NCBI RefSeq assembly: GCF_910592395.1
Contig: NC_088322.1
Location: 1,550,001-1,614,000, forward strand
DNA: 64,000 nt
Source: Lineus longissimus
Taxonomy: Eukaryota > Nemertea > Pilidiophora > Heteronemertea > Lineidae
Direction of reading: 5' to 3'
The translations under genes were made by a program, and so were the position numbers. Positions 20,475 through 30,568 of this stretch are shown piece after piece. Each line of letters starts with the position of its first letter. Within the stretch, counting starts at the first letter, position 1. The notes beneath the pieces were generated by a model. The model saw nothing but the letters and a program-made list of their open reading frames with translations. It was not told the origin of the DNA and searched no databases.

Positions 20475-21438
20475 TCTCATCAGGTGGTCGAGCTTTGTCC
20501 TGAGAGTTTAACTCTATTCTTAACTCTAAAGAAACCTCTGTTCCTCTGAAATTAACTAGCTTACCATTCTCATCAGTGATTTCGAATTTTATGTGATTAG
20601 TACACTTATTTATCGTTTTCTTACAATTCGGTTCGTATCGCTGCATTTTTATTTGGTCACCATCTTCTACAGGTATGATGCAGAAAATGTTAGATGGTTT
20701 ATTGTTGTAGAGGGTCTTAGCTTTGTCAACCAAATTAGCTTGCAGGAATAGATATTTCCTGTAAAAGTTGAGTGGTCTTGTGGAGTAGTATTTTCCTTTC
20801 TTGGTGAATTTAGTTTGCTTAAAGCCAAACCACTCATTCACCACTGTGAGCTGTTTTTCTATCACCTCTCTTATGGTTTTGCTTATTTGAAAACCTTCTG
20901 TGTTTCTCTCAATCTTGATTTTTTCATTTTTATCTAACTTGTCTACTTTCAGAGGGTACTCTTTATCCTCTGTAAGTTCAAGGGTTATGTAATTATTGTT
21001 ATCACAGTAAATTTTCACATGGCTTATTCCAATTTCTTTTATGTATTTTTGCCATACCTCACAAAACTCACTTAAACTAAAATGTCGAGAGTATGGAAAT
21101 GTGTATTGAGTAATGGTGTCTTTAGTTGTGGTAGAATCATTTTCCAAATGCCGTTCGCAAATTTTCATGACTTCCTTTTCAAGTGTATCTGTTTCAAGTC
21201 CAGGAGCAAATAATGTCCTACACCATAATTGTTTATCTAAGGGCTCATGTTTTGTAATTCTGGTTATTTCGACTAGAAATCAGAAAATCCTGACTCCCTC
21301 TGGTAGAAAATCACCTGTCCACCATGAATTGTAAAAGGTTATCGATTTCAAAGTAATGGATTTTATGTCTAATTGGTCTGTTAAGTAGTACTCAAATTTG
21401 GCTTCATTACATTCTTGTTCATTGATTATGAAGTCCAT
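20455..21438 (-). pseudogene. Second penton-like (single jelly-roll) capsid protein, one in-frame TGA
   Basis: The frame begins with ATG at 21438, meets TGA at 21280-21282 (codon 53) and stays open to 20455, about 327 codons. I read it as penton-like because two places match the minor capsid gene at 35004-35771: the strand 'ITLKSITFYNSWW' against 'VIPCTFYNI', and the C-terminal 'HIKFEITDENGKLVNFRG' against 'KLNIRLTDEKGDIIDLNG'. The C-terminus is encoded in a palindromic repeat (20490-20514). It may be a second vertex, spike or fibre-base component. It overlaps the convergent gene at 19908-20474 by 20 bp. Confidence 0.6.
20490..20514. repeat. Triloop palindrome pair with covarying stem
   Basis: GAGC-TTT-GTCC (imperfect), tga, GAGT-TTA-ACTC. 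In the second hairpin both stem strands changed together relative to GAGC/GCTC. Confidence 0.75.
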
Positions 21439-21882
21439 TTCTATTTAATTCAAGAGATTTATTGAATTTAATAAATTTTAATCTAATAAATAGAATGACT
21501 GATAAGAATCAGAAAATACTTTGCACTACATGTGACAAGTACATATCCTACAATAATATGGCTATTCACAGGAGAACCAAAGGTCACTTAAGTAAATTAA
21601 ATCCGGATTATGTCCCTATTGCTCAACTCCGAGCCCCATCACTGATCCCTAAAACTATGGATAAGAAACTTGCATTTGAGGAAAATGAGCTAGATGGCAT
21701 AAAGAAAGTGAGTGGAATAGAAATAGTAAAACAATTTGGCAAGCCTGTAGTCACCATTAGTTTGAAGATTGACAGAGAAGCTAAACAAGTGTATGAATAC
21801 AGAGATAAATTAGAGGAGGTATTATTTCAACTCAATGATTACCATCACAAAATTAGCATATCAGTATTTGCTCAGTTTGATC

Positions 21883-21893
21883 GACCTTTGGTC
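21883..21893. repeat. Triloop palindrome with covarying stem (in polB)
   Basis: GACC-TTT-GGTC, followed by a degraded GAGC-AGA-GC half. Translated in frame. Confidence 0.55.
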
Positions 21894-22234
21894 GAAGAGC
21901 AGAGCATTGATCGTCAGGGTGAAAGTGTAACACACCCCATACAGTCTCCAATGGAAAGCATAATTTCAAGGAACCAGGCAATTTATGCCATAACCAACCA
22001 GTTAAACTACATTAAGACACAGATTGAGGAAAGGTACTTTCAAGGTTCTGGACTTACTTTAAATAAAATAGAGTCTTGTAACATGACCATCTGTTCTTAC
22101 AAGAGGTGTAAAGGTGGTCATTACACTAAATTACCATTTAAAACAAAAGCAGTAATAAATGTGGAATCAAATGACAATAAATGTTTTCTCTGGTCTTTAT
22201 TGGCCGCTAAATATCTGAAAGAAAATCCAGAGAC

Positions 22235-22259
22235 GGACTTTGTCCTGAGAGCAGAGCTC
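22235..22259. repeat. Triloop palindrome pair (in polB)
   Basis: GGAC-TTT-GTCC, tga, GAGC-AGA-GCTC, read as TDFVLRAELE in the polymerase. Confidence 0.9.
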
Positions 22260-22296
22260 GAGAGTACATTCAATATCACTACCGATATGCTACAAA

Positions 22297-22321
22297 TGAC
22301 TTCGTCACGAGAACAGAGTTC
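22297..22321. repeat. Triloop palindrome pair with covarying stems (in polB)
   Basis: TGAC-TTC-GTCA, cga, GAAC-AGA-GTTC. Both stems differ from the consensus at two compensating positions. Confidence 0.85.
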
Positions 22322-22804
22322 GAAAACTACTGATATCAAAATCAAATCATTTCCTGTATGTATTCAAAAGGATATTCCTAAGATAGAGAGTGATAATAAT
22401 CTCAAGATTAATGTGTTCAAGTTAGAGAACGAATGGGCTAAGAGCACCTGTGAGGCAAAACTAGAACCTCTCTACCTGTCCAAGAATTATGATGATGATG
22501 ATGTCATCGATCTGCTCTATTTCAAGGACCATTTCATGTACATAAGAGACATCAATCTTTTCTTCAGGACACTAACTCATAGAGTGTATCTTTGCAGGAG
22601 ATGCATGAATTACTTTTACAGGAAGTCGACACTAGATAAGCATAAAAAGAAATGTGGAGAACACGATTACTGTAAGATTACTTTGCCTCCACCTAACAGT
22701 AAATGGTCACAAATTAAATTTGAAAAACACTCATTCAAAAATAGAGTTCCGTTTGTGATCTATGCTGATTTCGAAGCGATAAGCACAACAGTCAATGATA
22801 ACTC

Positions 22805-22829
22805 GAGCTCTGCTCTCAGGACGAAGTCC
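22805..22829. repeat. Triloop palindrome pair, opposite orientation (in polB)
   Basis: GAGC-TCT-GCTC, tca, GGAC-GAA-GTCC, read as SSALRTKSD just after the Exo I motif. Confidence 0.9.
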
Positions 22830-23620
22830 GACACAACTCAGACAGATACCACTGTTACCACTAAAAAACTTTTTAAACAAAATGCATCAGCTGTTGGTGT
22901 TTATGTTCACTCAGACTACACACACCTTTACAGTAGCCAGTATGTGTCTCACAGGGGTGCTGATGTTGTAGATGTGTTCTGTAATTGGTTAATCAGGATG
23001 GAAGAACAATTCTCTAATTTATTGAACTGTAACTTTCCTCTAACAATGACAGATGAAGACTGGCATAAATATCAATTAGAAACACATTGTTACTATTGTA
23101 ATCAACCTTTGGGATATGACAAGGTCAAGGATCATGATCACTACTGTGGTAGATATCGAGGTGCTGCTCACAACTCGTGTAATTTGAATGAAAAGAAAGC
23201 TATGTTTGTTCCAGTGTTTTTTCACAATCTCAGTAATTACGATTCTCACTTATTTATTAAAGAATTAATGAATAAGCTACCGAAGTACAAGAAACTGAAA
23301 ATACTTGCCAAAACATCAGAGGAATACATCTCATTTCAGTTCGGTTGTTTCAGGTTTTTGGACTCGTACAGATTCCTGCAGTCCAGTTTAGACAACATAA
23401 CCAAATCAATGTTGGATGATGATTTTAAAATTACCAGACAGCTGTTCCCAAATACCACTGACTTTAAGCTATTGAGGAAGAAGGGTTCAGTATATGTGTG
23501 TTTATTCGTCGAGAAATAGTTCTGACACATGTGGTGCATTTACAGATTTGTGCTGGGTGCTAGGTGCTTGTTTACAACGATCTATTTACATATCCGTGAA
23601 AAAATCAAGGTTCAAAGAAT

Positions 23621-24043
23621 TTAACTAGTGCACAGAAAATCAATCATTTCTGTTAATTCCCTATGATTAAACGCCGCATCCCCTACGTCTCGCATGACCA
23701 TCAATTCGCTAATCTGTTCCGCTAACCTATTTTGCCCGTTCTTATCATTCACTATATAAAAAACCCTCAACATATCTCCCCAGCTGTCCACATTGTTCCT
23801 ATCTAACCCATATTTTGCATACAACATGTTGACACTTCTCCCCAGTGAAGATTCACTCCCCTGACACACAAGTTTAAAACACAAGCTGACAAATACATTC
23901 TTAGATGAAGACATACCACCCATAAAATTCATTAACCGTTTTTCTAGTTCAATTTCAATACAAAAGTCGTGAACAATGCACGGCAGTAAATCATTGTGAG
24001 TCCTGTATGGTAGATTTAAAACCCGTCGCAGACACTTCGCCAC
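23621..24043 (-). pseudogene. LINE ORF2, C-terminal end (shifted frame)
   Basis: This frame carries the post-RT C-terminus ('LRRVLNLPYRTHNDLLPCIV' onward). It belongs to ORF2 but lies in a different frame from 24016-26700. The frames cross at about 24030, where a one-base loss after the 'VAWR' codons would explain the shift. The same C-terminal region is found in the decayed copy at 6128-6787. Confidence 0.8.
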
Positions 24044-26700
24044 GCAACAAACAATTCCTCCATATAAGGCTTAGACAAGTCCAGAAGCTGGGAACCATAT
24101 AAAGACATACAAAAACTTTTGAAAAGTGCGTACCTTACATGCGCATGGGCAAATCTGAACTGTGCCATTAACATGTTAGTTCTTTTGTACAAGTCATTTA
24201 TTAAAAGCTCTACTCGTCTCCGATCAACACGAGGACCCAAAATAATACCGAGGTGTTCTTCCTCCATAGATATGAGTATCTGTGTGCCCTCAAAAAACAA
24301 TGCCCTTGGTGGATCATCTAACCCAAAAACTAAAAATCTACTTTTTGATGCATTGAACGAAATATTAAAGTCAATTGAAAAACAACTTGCTGTACTCAAC
24401 ATTTTCTTCAACCCACGTAATGAGGGTGCAAGCATGATTAGGTCGTCTGCGAAGGCAAAGACGCCACAAAAGAGGTTACCAACATGGAACCCAAAACCAG
24501 CCTTCTTTAAATTCGCCACTAGCTCATCTATGTAAATACCAAAGAGTACAGGAGACAATACACCACCTTGTTTCACACCATTAGAGACAGCAAATTCTGC
24601 TGAGACACATTCCCCCCATTGAACTCTCACCCGTTGTTGGGTGTATAAAGATGCCAGAAACCTTGCCGCAAACGGGCACAACCCTTTTTTAGTCAAAAGA
24701 CAGAATAACTTTACAAAATGCACGCAATCAAAAGCCCGGCTAGCGTCCAGCATGACACAATATACTGCTGTGTTACAGCTTTTATAATAATTAATGACCT
24801 CATTTACAATTGAACTGCACGCCGCCGTAGAAACACCAGTCTTAAAACCAAATTGAGCATCGGAGGTCTGTAAAACCTTCTCATACTTTTTTAAGAAAAT
24901 GTTGTCCATAATTTTTCCGATGATGCTACTTAAAGAGATACCACGATAATTATCTGAGACATTTAAAGACTTTCTGCTGTTCTTCGGAATTGGAATAACT
25001 CTGGTTTGAACGAAACCACGGGGACAATAACCATGACTCATCATGTAACTCAATAAAAGTGACAAATACACATTCAACCTTTGACTCCCATTGATAAAAA
25101 GATCTGACATTATTTTAGGATTACTATCCGTCTTTCCGCGCTTTAATCGCCTGATCCCACCAACTACCTCTTGGAATGAAATACCATGACTGGCATCACA
25201 ATTACCATCCCGACAACCACTGGCGATTCCTAAATCCAGATCCCTCTTCAAGTCATTCATCTCATTTACATTGTACGACACCGAGTTATACAAACTTTTG
25301 AATTTTTCGCCAAAGAGATTACATGTAGCGTCCATGCCACTAACTCCGTCCATGCTATTTGGTTGCATAGCTCTTGTTCCCTTAACCTTCTTCACATTCT
25401 TCCAAAACTCATTTTTATCATTATTTCCGAGTGACTCGGCTAACTTATTTGCTGCAACCCTATCATGATTTGTCTTGTTTCGTTTAACTGATAGATGATA
25501 CAAGGCCCTTGTATGGCGCCTTATGTCAGCGATCACCCCGAGCCGCGGCCTACCATTCTCCTTCCAGGGATTATGCCAGAACATAGCTCGTTGCCTATAC
25601 TCTTTCACCTCATCGGTCCACCCGGCTCTGCCCTGGTCCTCACGTACCCCACTTTTCACATGTTTTAGAGGTATAGATTCCTCCCCAGCCGAAATGCACG
25701 CCGCAATGATCTCCTCATGAAGCCGATCAATTACCTCATTGTGCATGACACAGAATGGATCGCCGCAGCGTGTCAGGTCATCCGGGATAGCAATAACTCT
25801 CAGGTTTTCATCTAAAGCCTCTTTGTATCTCATAATGTCCTCAGGTCCTGCTTTATCCCAGTCTAGTATTTGCCTAGACTCATTTCTTACGTCCTTATTT
25901 TCATATCCAAAGACCTGAACATCAGTACTCAATATCATAGAAAGGCTGGAGTGATCTGAGGGGTTGTCAGCCCTATGCAGAGCAGTGTACTGCTCGATCC
26001 TATCAAAAACATTTTCTGAGATTATAAAATGATCCAAAAGGGATCTTGCGCCTGTGATCTTACTCTCAAATGTATATTCTACATTACATACGGCATGCGT
26101 TCTTCCACAGAACAGACTCTCCCTCTCCAAAAAGTTCAACAACGCCCTAGTATTATCTGACCCGGCCCTGCTGAAGTCGGTATTCCAATCCCCTCCAATA
26201 ATAACATCATTAACATTTGACATTTCTATAATTGCAGAGATCTCTTGCAGGACACCATTAAAAATTTCAATATCTTGCCCATCAGTAGGCATGTACACAT
26301 TTATCAACAACATTTCATTTTGTAAACCAGGGCTATCAACCTGCACAGCGCATACCCTCTTTGATTCCCATTGAATTGGTTTAACACATGCATCACTATG
26401 AGCGTTCCACGCGATTGCAGCGCCACCGTGAGGCCTGCCAACCAACAAAGATTCACTTGCCATACCAGTGACACCATGAATATTAATGGTACTCCCAATT
26501 TCACCACCAAGTTTCTTAAGTTGCTCATTATACAACCAATGTTCCTGTATGAAGAGGAAATCCGCATCCTTACTAAGGTCTCTTAAATATTCATGTCTAC
26601 CAGGCCCAGTACCATTACTGTTGTAAGTAGTGCATTTCAAAGTGTTCACAAGTGTAGCCAGAGTTATTGTCAGTAAAAGAATTAGGGACCTACTTATCAT
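24016..26700 (-). CDS. LINE ORF2: APE endonuclease and reverse transcriptase
   Basis: ORF2 nicks target DNA and reverse-transcribes the LINE RNA there. I take the ATG at 26700, which overlaps the ORF1 stop by 11 bp; the open frame extends upstream to 26787. The APE endonuclease occupies the first third: 'YNSNGTG', 'LFIQEHWL', 'IIGGDWNTDF', 'SLLDHFIIS', 'NPSDHSSL'. The reverse transcriptase follows: 'IPIPKNS', 'YRGISLSSIIGKIMD', 'MLDASRAFDCV', 'NGVKQGGVLSP' and the catalytic 'FADDLIML'. All key residues are present. The frame ends early at 24016 because of a one-base shift; the C-terminus continues at 23621-24043. Confidence 0.88.
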   Translation of the reverse strand: MISRSLILLLTITLATLVNTLKCTTYNSNGTGPGRHEYLRDLSKDADFLFIQEHWLYNEQLKKLGGEIGSTINIHGVTGMASESLLVGRPHGGAAIAWNAHSDACVKPIQWESKRVCAVQVDSPGLQNEMLLINVYMPTDGQDIEIFNGVLQEISAIIEMSNVNDVIIGGDWNTDFSRAGSDNTRALLNFLERESLFCGRTHAVCNVEYTFESKITGARSLLDHFIISENVFDRIEQYTALHRADNPSDHSSLSMILSTDVQVFGYENKDVRNESRQILDWDKAGPEDIMRYKEALDENLRVIAIPDDLTRCGDPFCVMHNEVIDRLHEEIIAACISAGEESIPLKHVKSGVREDQGRAGWTDEVKEYRQRAMFWHNPWKENGRPRLGVIADIRRHTRALYHLSVKRNKTNHDRVAANKLAESLGNNDKNEFWKNVKKVKGTRAMQPNSMDGVSGMDATCNLFGEKFKSLYNSVSYNVNEMNDLKRDLDLGIASGCRDGNCDASHGISFQEVVGGIRRLKRGKTDSNPKIMSDLFINGSQRLNVYLSLLLSYMMSHGYCPRGFVQTRVIPIPKNSRKSLNVSDNYRGISLSSIIGKIMDNIFLKKYEKVLQTSDAQFGFKTGVSTAACSSIVNEVINYYKSCNTAVYCVMLDASRAFDCVHFVKLFCLLTKKGLCPFAARFLASLYTQQRVRVQWGECVSAEFAVSNGVKQGGVLSPVLFGIYIDELVANLKKAGFGFHVGNLFCGVFAFADDLIMLAPSLRGLKKMLSTASCFSIDFNISFNASKSRFLVFGLDDPPRALFFEGTQILISMEEEHLGIILGPRVDRRRVELLINDLYKRTNMLMAQFRFAHAHVRYALFKSFCMSLYGSQLLDLSKPYMEELFVAWRSVCDGF

Positions 26701-28222
26701 CAACACCTTGCTGTCTGTTTTGTTCGCGACTTTTAGACGGAACGACATACTTGCGGACCGTGACGCCCTCCGGCCACATGTCCTCACTCATGAGTTTCGG
26801 GTAGTCTGTTTTCCCGACAGTTATCCTAAATGAACAGTATGCTGAATCTGGGTGTGATAAACGTTTAACAGCACGCACATTTATGTCCTGTTCTTTGACA
26901 TATTCCTCGAGATCAGACTCAACTGTGCCTTTTCTCAATCGGTACACAAACACATCCCTGGCAGGCTCCGGACCTGCTATAAGTTTATCACTGCACTTAG
27001 CTTTCCCAACGATTGCGCGACGCCTATTCATTTCACGTTTCTTTTCTCGCTGCACTTCATATCTGCCCTTTTCGAAGACATCACTGTCACCGTCAGAGCT
27101 CCTGTACTGATTTTCTGATTTACTGCATCCCCTAAGACGCAGCACATTTTTGTGAATAGGTGCGGATACGCCGCCGGACCGGGAGTCCTGCGATAGACCT
27201 TGATTGTCGTCTTTCCCACGGAAAGACTCGGACGGCAAGGTTGATGCGGCCTTGGCGTACGACTTTCCTACAGGCAGCTCTTTTGTCTCCATCCTCGTTC
27301 CGGACGGATACATGATGTGAGGCCAGCCACGACTGCCTCCCCGACGACCACGGTGACCCCTGCTACCGATACTAGCTCGCGCATTAACCAATGACATACT
27401 GCACTGCGGTGGCATATAAGAACTGTATGCGCCATTTGCTTTGGGATTCTCAGTACACGTCTCCGTCTCGCTCGATTGTATTTCACTTTCGACACACACT
27501 GCCTCCCTATCGAAGTTTGCTTCCCGTTTCTGTTCTCTCGCTGTGATATCAAAGATTTCAATAGAGTTTTTGGTAGCGACTTTCTGCACCTCCGCGAGCC
27601 TGCATTCTAGTTTCGACAGGCGATCAACTAATGAAATGTTATTTAACTCTTCGGGATGAGCACGTGGAATCTTCCCAAGATCCTCTGCGTCAATCACAAA
27701 CTTCGGCAACATATCTGCAGAATCTAGCTTTTTAATAGCCTGAATAATGTCTACTGCGTTTGCTGCCTCCTCTGACCGCTTTACAGAGGTCTTTCTCGTC
27801 TCTTTCTTACCCAATACACTGTTGTCACCTTTCTCCCATAACAGGTTTTTCGCACTAAGAATGTCATTCGGCGAGAAGAAACCAACCACAGCCTTTTTAA
27901 TGGCATCAAATGGCCCCGAGTGGACACCATATACGATATATGCCAGAACCGGGTCACATATGGTCACTGGAGTCTGACAATCCCCAGTATGACCGTCATC
28001 TTGTTTACTAGTATTCACATCTGTCACATCATCCTTCTCGCGCTCATCATCAGCATCGCCCTCATTGCTGCCGTCACCAACCTTTGACATTTTGTGCTCG
28101 GGACTCACTTTCTTGCCATCTGGTGTCAACTTATTGAACGACCGCTTGTTGGTCGGCGTCCCAGACAACGACCAGACCGAATCGCAATCCTCTAAAGTCT
28201 TTTGAGTCGATGACGCAGCCAT
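26690..28222 (-). CDS. LINE ORF1 protein
   Basis: A 510-residue ORF1, presumed RNA-binding and packaging protein of the LINE. It has a Ser/Lys/Asp-rich N-terminus, a helical or coiled-coil stretch ('LVDRLSKLECRLAEVQKVA'), a Gly/Arg-rich middle (RGHRGRRGGSRGW) and a C-terminal domain ('RDVFVYRLRKGTVESDLEEY') with an RRM-like look. It starts 294 bp from the 5' end of the element. The ORF1 stop and the ORF2 start overlap by 11 bp, which suggests termination-reinitiation. Confidence 0.75.
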   Translation of the reverse strand: MAASSTQKTLEDCDSVWSLSGTPTNKRSFNKLTPDGKKVSPEHKMSKVGDGSNEGDADDEREKDDVTDVNTSKQDDGHTGDCQTPVTICDPVLAYIVYGVHSGPFDAIKKAVVGFFSPNDILSAKNLLWEKGDNSVLGKKETRKTSVKRSEEAANAVDIIQAIKKLDSADMLPKFVIDAEDLGKIPRAHPEELNNISLVDRLSKLECRLAEVQKVATKNSIEIFDITAREQKREANFDREAVCVESEIQSSETETCTENPKANGAYSSYMPPQCSMSLVNARASIGSRGHRGRRGGSRGWPHIMYPSGTRMETKELPVGKSYAKAASTLPSESFRGKDDNQGLSQDSRSGGVSAPIHKNVLRLRGCSKSENQYRSSDGDSDVFEKGRYEVQREKKREMNRRRAIVGKAKCSDKLIAGPEPARDVFVYRLRKGTVESDLEEYVKEQDINVRAVKRLSHPDSAYCSFRITVGKTDYPKLMSEDMWPEGVTVRKYVVPSKSREQNRQQGVDDK

Positions 28223-29037
28223 GCGTGACGAATGAACACATACGGATTGTCCTTAAACGTATGTATGTTCATGTATGTGCACTGTAATGCACTATGGAAT
28301 TTTTAGAACGACTTGGGACATTTACAGCTCCAAAAACTCACAATCCAGGAATGAAACCTGGCAAAAGTCTATCAGATATCAGTCAGTCTCACCTACACGC
28401 TTATATCAGTCCCTACGATCACGATAGGACTTCTTGATTACTGCGATAAATTCCGATTTCGTCAGAGAACAAATCAAATACTACCGCCATTTGGCAGCCA
28501 TCTTATGTTTGATCTTAGTACCTTACTCTTTTTACACATCACATGAAAGCTACAATGTTACTTACCTAGAAAAGTCTATGTTTTTTGACGAATTGAAAAA
28601 TGAAATGGCACCTGATTCTGCCTATGATGAGGCTAAGGTAATATGGGATCATTTCAAGATCAGGAATCACGGTGAGTTCATTGACCTCTACCTCAAAACT
28701 GATGTGATCCTTTTAGCTGATTTATTTGAGAAATTCAGGGATGTCAATTTGAACTACTTTCAGATAGATCCCTGTCACTGTTACTCGGCACCAGGCCTAA
28801 CCTGGCAAGCTGGTTTGAAGTACACAGGAATAAACCTAGAACTACTGACTGATACCAACATCTTACTTACTTTTGAGAAAGCAATACGAGGTGGAATTTC
28901 GGGTGTTATGGGAACAAGACATGTCAAGGCAGATGAACACCACAAACTACTCTACGTAGACGCAAATAATCTCTACGGCTGGTCCATGATGGAACCTCAA
29001 CCCTATGGTAGTTTTGAAATGATAGATATTGATCCAC

Positions 29038-29066
29038 TCGAGCTATGCTCTCAGGTCAAAGCTCGA
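29038..29066. repeat. Triloop palindrome (in polB)
   Basis: GAGC-TAT-GCTC followed by a degraded partner, read in frame between 'MIDIDPLE' and 'NMNVIS'. Confidence 0.75.
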
Positions 29067-30017
29067 CTTAACATGAATGTTATCAGTAAAGAGCAGATTA
29101 TGGCAATTCCAAGTGATAGTGAAATAGGCTACTTCTTAGAGGTTGATTTGGAGTATCCAGGAAATATTAAATTTAAGTCAAGGAACTTTCCATTCTGTCC
29201 CGAATCTCTCTTTATTGAAGATGATGAATTAAGTCCTTACCAGAGAGAGTTACTGGGTGATGATAAAAGATCAATTGTAGAGAAACTAATACTAACACAA
29301 AAGGATAAAACTAATTACATAGTGCATTACAGAATGCTACAATTTTACCTCAAGCACGGAATGGTACTTAAGAGGGTTCATTCAGTGATAAGCTTTAAAC
29401 AATCAAAGTGGTTAGCACCATACATTGATTTTAACACTAAAAGACGTATGGATTCTAAGACTGATTTTGAGGAAGACTATTTTAAACTGATGAACAATTC
29501 TTTTTATGGTAAGACCTGTGAGAACATAAGGAACAGGGTTGAAATTGAATTTGTATCGGACGGGGAGAGAGCCAGGAATGTAATGGCCAATCCCAGGTTT
29601 TCATCGATATGCGTATTTGACGAACATAATGCTGCTATTAGCATGAGGAAAACATCAATGAAATTCAACAAACCAATCTACATAGGAGCTTCAGTACTTG
29701 AATTGTCTAAATTATTAATGTATTTATTCTATTATGAAGTTCTTCAACCGTACTTTGGTGAGAAAAATATTGAACTACTGTATCTAGATACAGATTCCTT
29801 TGTACTTAACATTAATACTGATGACTTAACTAAAGACTTAAAGGAGTTGAAACACTATTTTGACTTCAGTAATTATCCAAAAGATCACACACTCTATGAC
29901 ACCAGTAAGAAGAAGGTACCAGGCTACTTTAAGGATGAGCTAGGAGGAGTAGAGATGACTGAATTCATTGCCCTGAGAAGTAAGATGTACGCTTACAGGA
30001 CCAAGACTATGTCTGGA

Positions 30018-30028
30018 GAGCAAAGCTC
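30018..30028. repeat. Single triloop palindrome (in polB)
   Basis: GAGC-AAA-GCTC, read as EQSS in the polymerase thumb region. Confidence 0.75.
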
Positions 30029-30317
30029 GACAAAAGATTACGATTCTAAGAAATTAAAGGGTATTGCCAAGAATGTAGTAAGGAGAAATATCTCATTTGA
30101 TGACTATGTTGATTGTCTTGAAAAGAGTAGGTCATTTTACCACAAGATGAGACACTTAAGATCAGATAAACACCAAATCTATTTGGAAGAAGTTGACAAA
30201 AAAAGCCTCAGTCCTTTTGATGACAAGAGGTTCATACTTGAAGATGGAATAAGCACCTTACCATTTGGAATGTATTATGAAGGCTACATAGATTACAGCG
30301 ATTCAAACTTCGCTTGA

Positions 30318-30436
30318 GTACGACTACGTCTTGAGAGCATAGCTCGAGTCGAGCTTTGCTCTCTGGACTTTGTCCTAGTCCGACTTCGTCTTGAGAGCTC
30401 TGCTCGATTAGGACTACGTCCAGAGAACAAAGTTCG
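30318..30436. repeat. Densest cluster of triloop palindromes, between genes
   Basis: Directly after the polB stop there are six perfect hairpins in 120 bp: GAGC-ATA-GCTC, GAGC-TTT-GCTC, GGAC-TTT-GTCC, GAGC-TCT-GCTC, GGAC-TAC-GTCC and GAAC-AAA-GTTC, plus two with 3-bp stems. One more (GGAC-GTA-GTCC) lies at 30544-30554. The gap to the next gene (convergent, ending at 30569) has no open frame. The cluster could act as a transcript end for the two converging genes. Confidence 0.88.
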
Positions 30437-30568
30437 ATTAAACTAATGAATAGGGTGGTGCTGATGGTAGTGTTACTTGGTGAAATTCATCCCTAACACC
30501 GAAGTCATGATAATAGTGATAGTGATACACCACATTAGGATTAGGACGTAGTCCGGGTCCTGTTTGAT

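Larger units (their letters stand above)
21495..23492 (+). pseudogene. polB: Protein-primed DNA polymerase B, N-terminal half (zinc finger and exonuclease)
   Basis: This polymerase replicates the element by protein priming. I use the ATG at 21495; an upstream TTG-initiated frame exists at 21462. It has an N-terminal C2H2 finger (CTTC...H-x4-H, residues 9-30), a second C2H2-like finger (about 366-390, CRRC...H-x4-C), Exo I 'YADFEAI' (about 423), a Cys/His cluster starting 'CYYC' (about 533), Exo II 'NLSNYDSHLF' (about 578) and an Exo III-like 'DSYRFL' region. Palindromic repeats inserted in frame add loops at 22235-22259, 22297-22321 and 22805-22829. A LINE interrupts the gene at 23493; the frame resumes at 28521. 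Confidence 0.9.
23493..28516 (-). mobile_element. APE-type LINE inserted in Polinton polB
   Basis: A 5.0-kb, nearly full-length non-LTR retrotransposon on the minus strand with ORF1 (26690-28222) and ORF2 (endonuclease plus reverse transcriptase, 23621-26700). The flanking AGTA (23489-23492 and 28517-28520) is a candidate short target duplication; removing one copy and the insert leaves polB in frame. The 3' end contains AATAAA then CACACATA and no long poly-A. The 5' end starts with 'taagatcaaacataagatgg'. The family is not certain; the ORF2 C-terminus suggests the CR1/Jockey side of the APE LINEs. Confidence 0.85.
28517..30317 (+). pseudogene. polB: Protein-primed DNA polymerase B, C-terminal half (polymerase domain)
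   Basis: Polymerase coding resumes at the CCT codon at 28521. Motifs: 'YLKTDVILLAD' (about 28690), motif A 'DANNLYGW' (28960), motif B 'NNSFYGKTCEN' (29494), motif C 'LDTDSF' (29787), and a C-terminal 'GISTLPFGMYYEGYID'. The catalytic aspartates are present. Palindromic repeats are read in frame at 29038-29066 and 30018-30028, both in loops between conserved blocks. Without the LINE the gene would be about 1,270 codons. The stop at 30315-30317 abuts a repeat cluster. Confidence 0.92.

Noticed and set aside
21462-21494. Upstream TTG start for polB
   Set aside because: The ATG at 21495 lies directly before the zinc finger, and eukaryotic initiation at TTG is unlikely.
28434-28516. N-terminal codons of the second polB open frame
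   Set aside because: They are LINE 5' sequence; polymerase homology begins at 28521.
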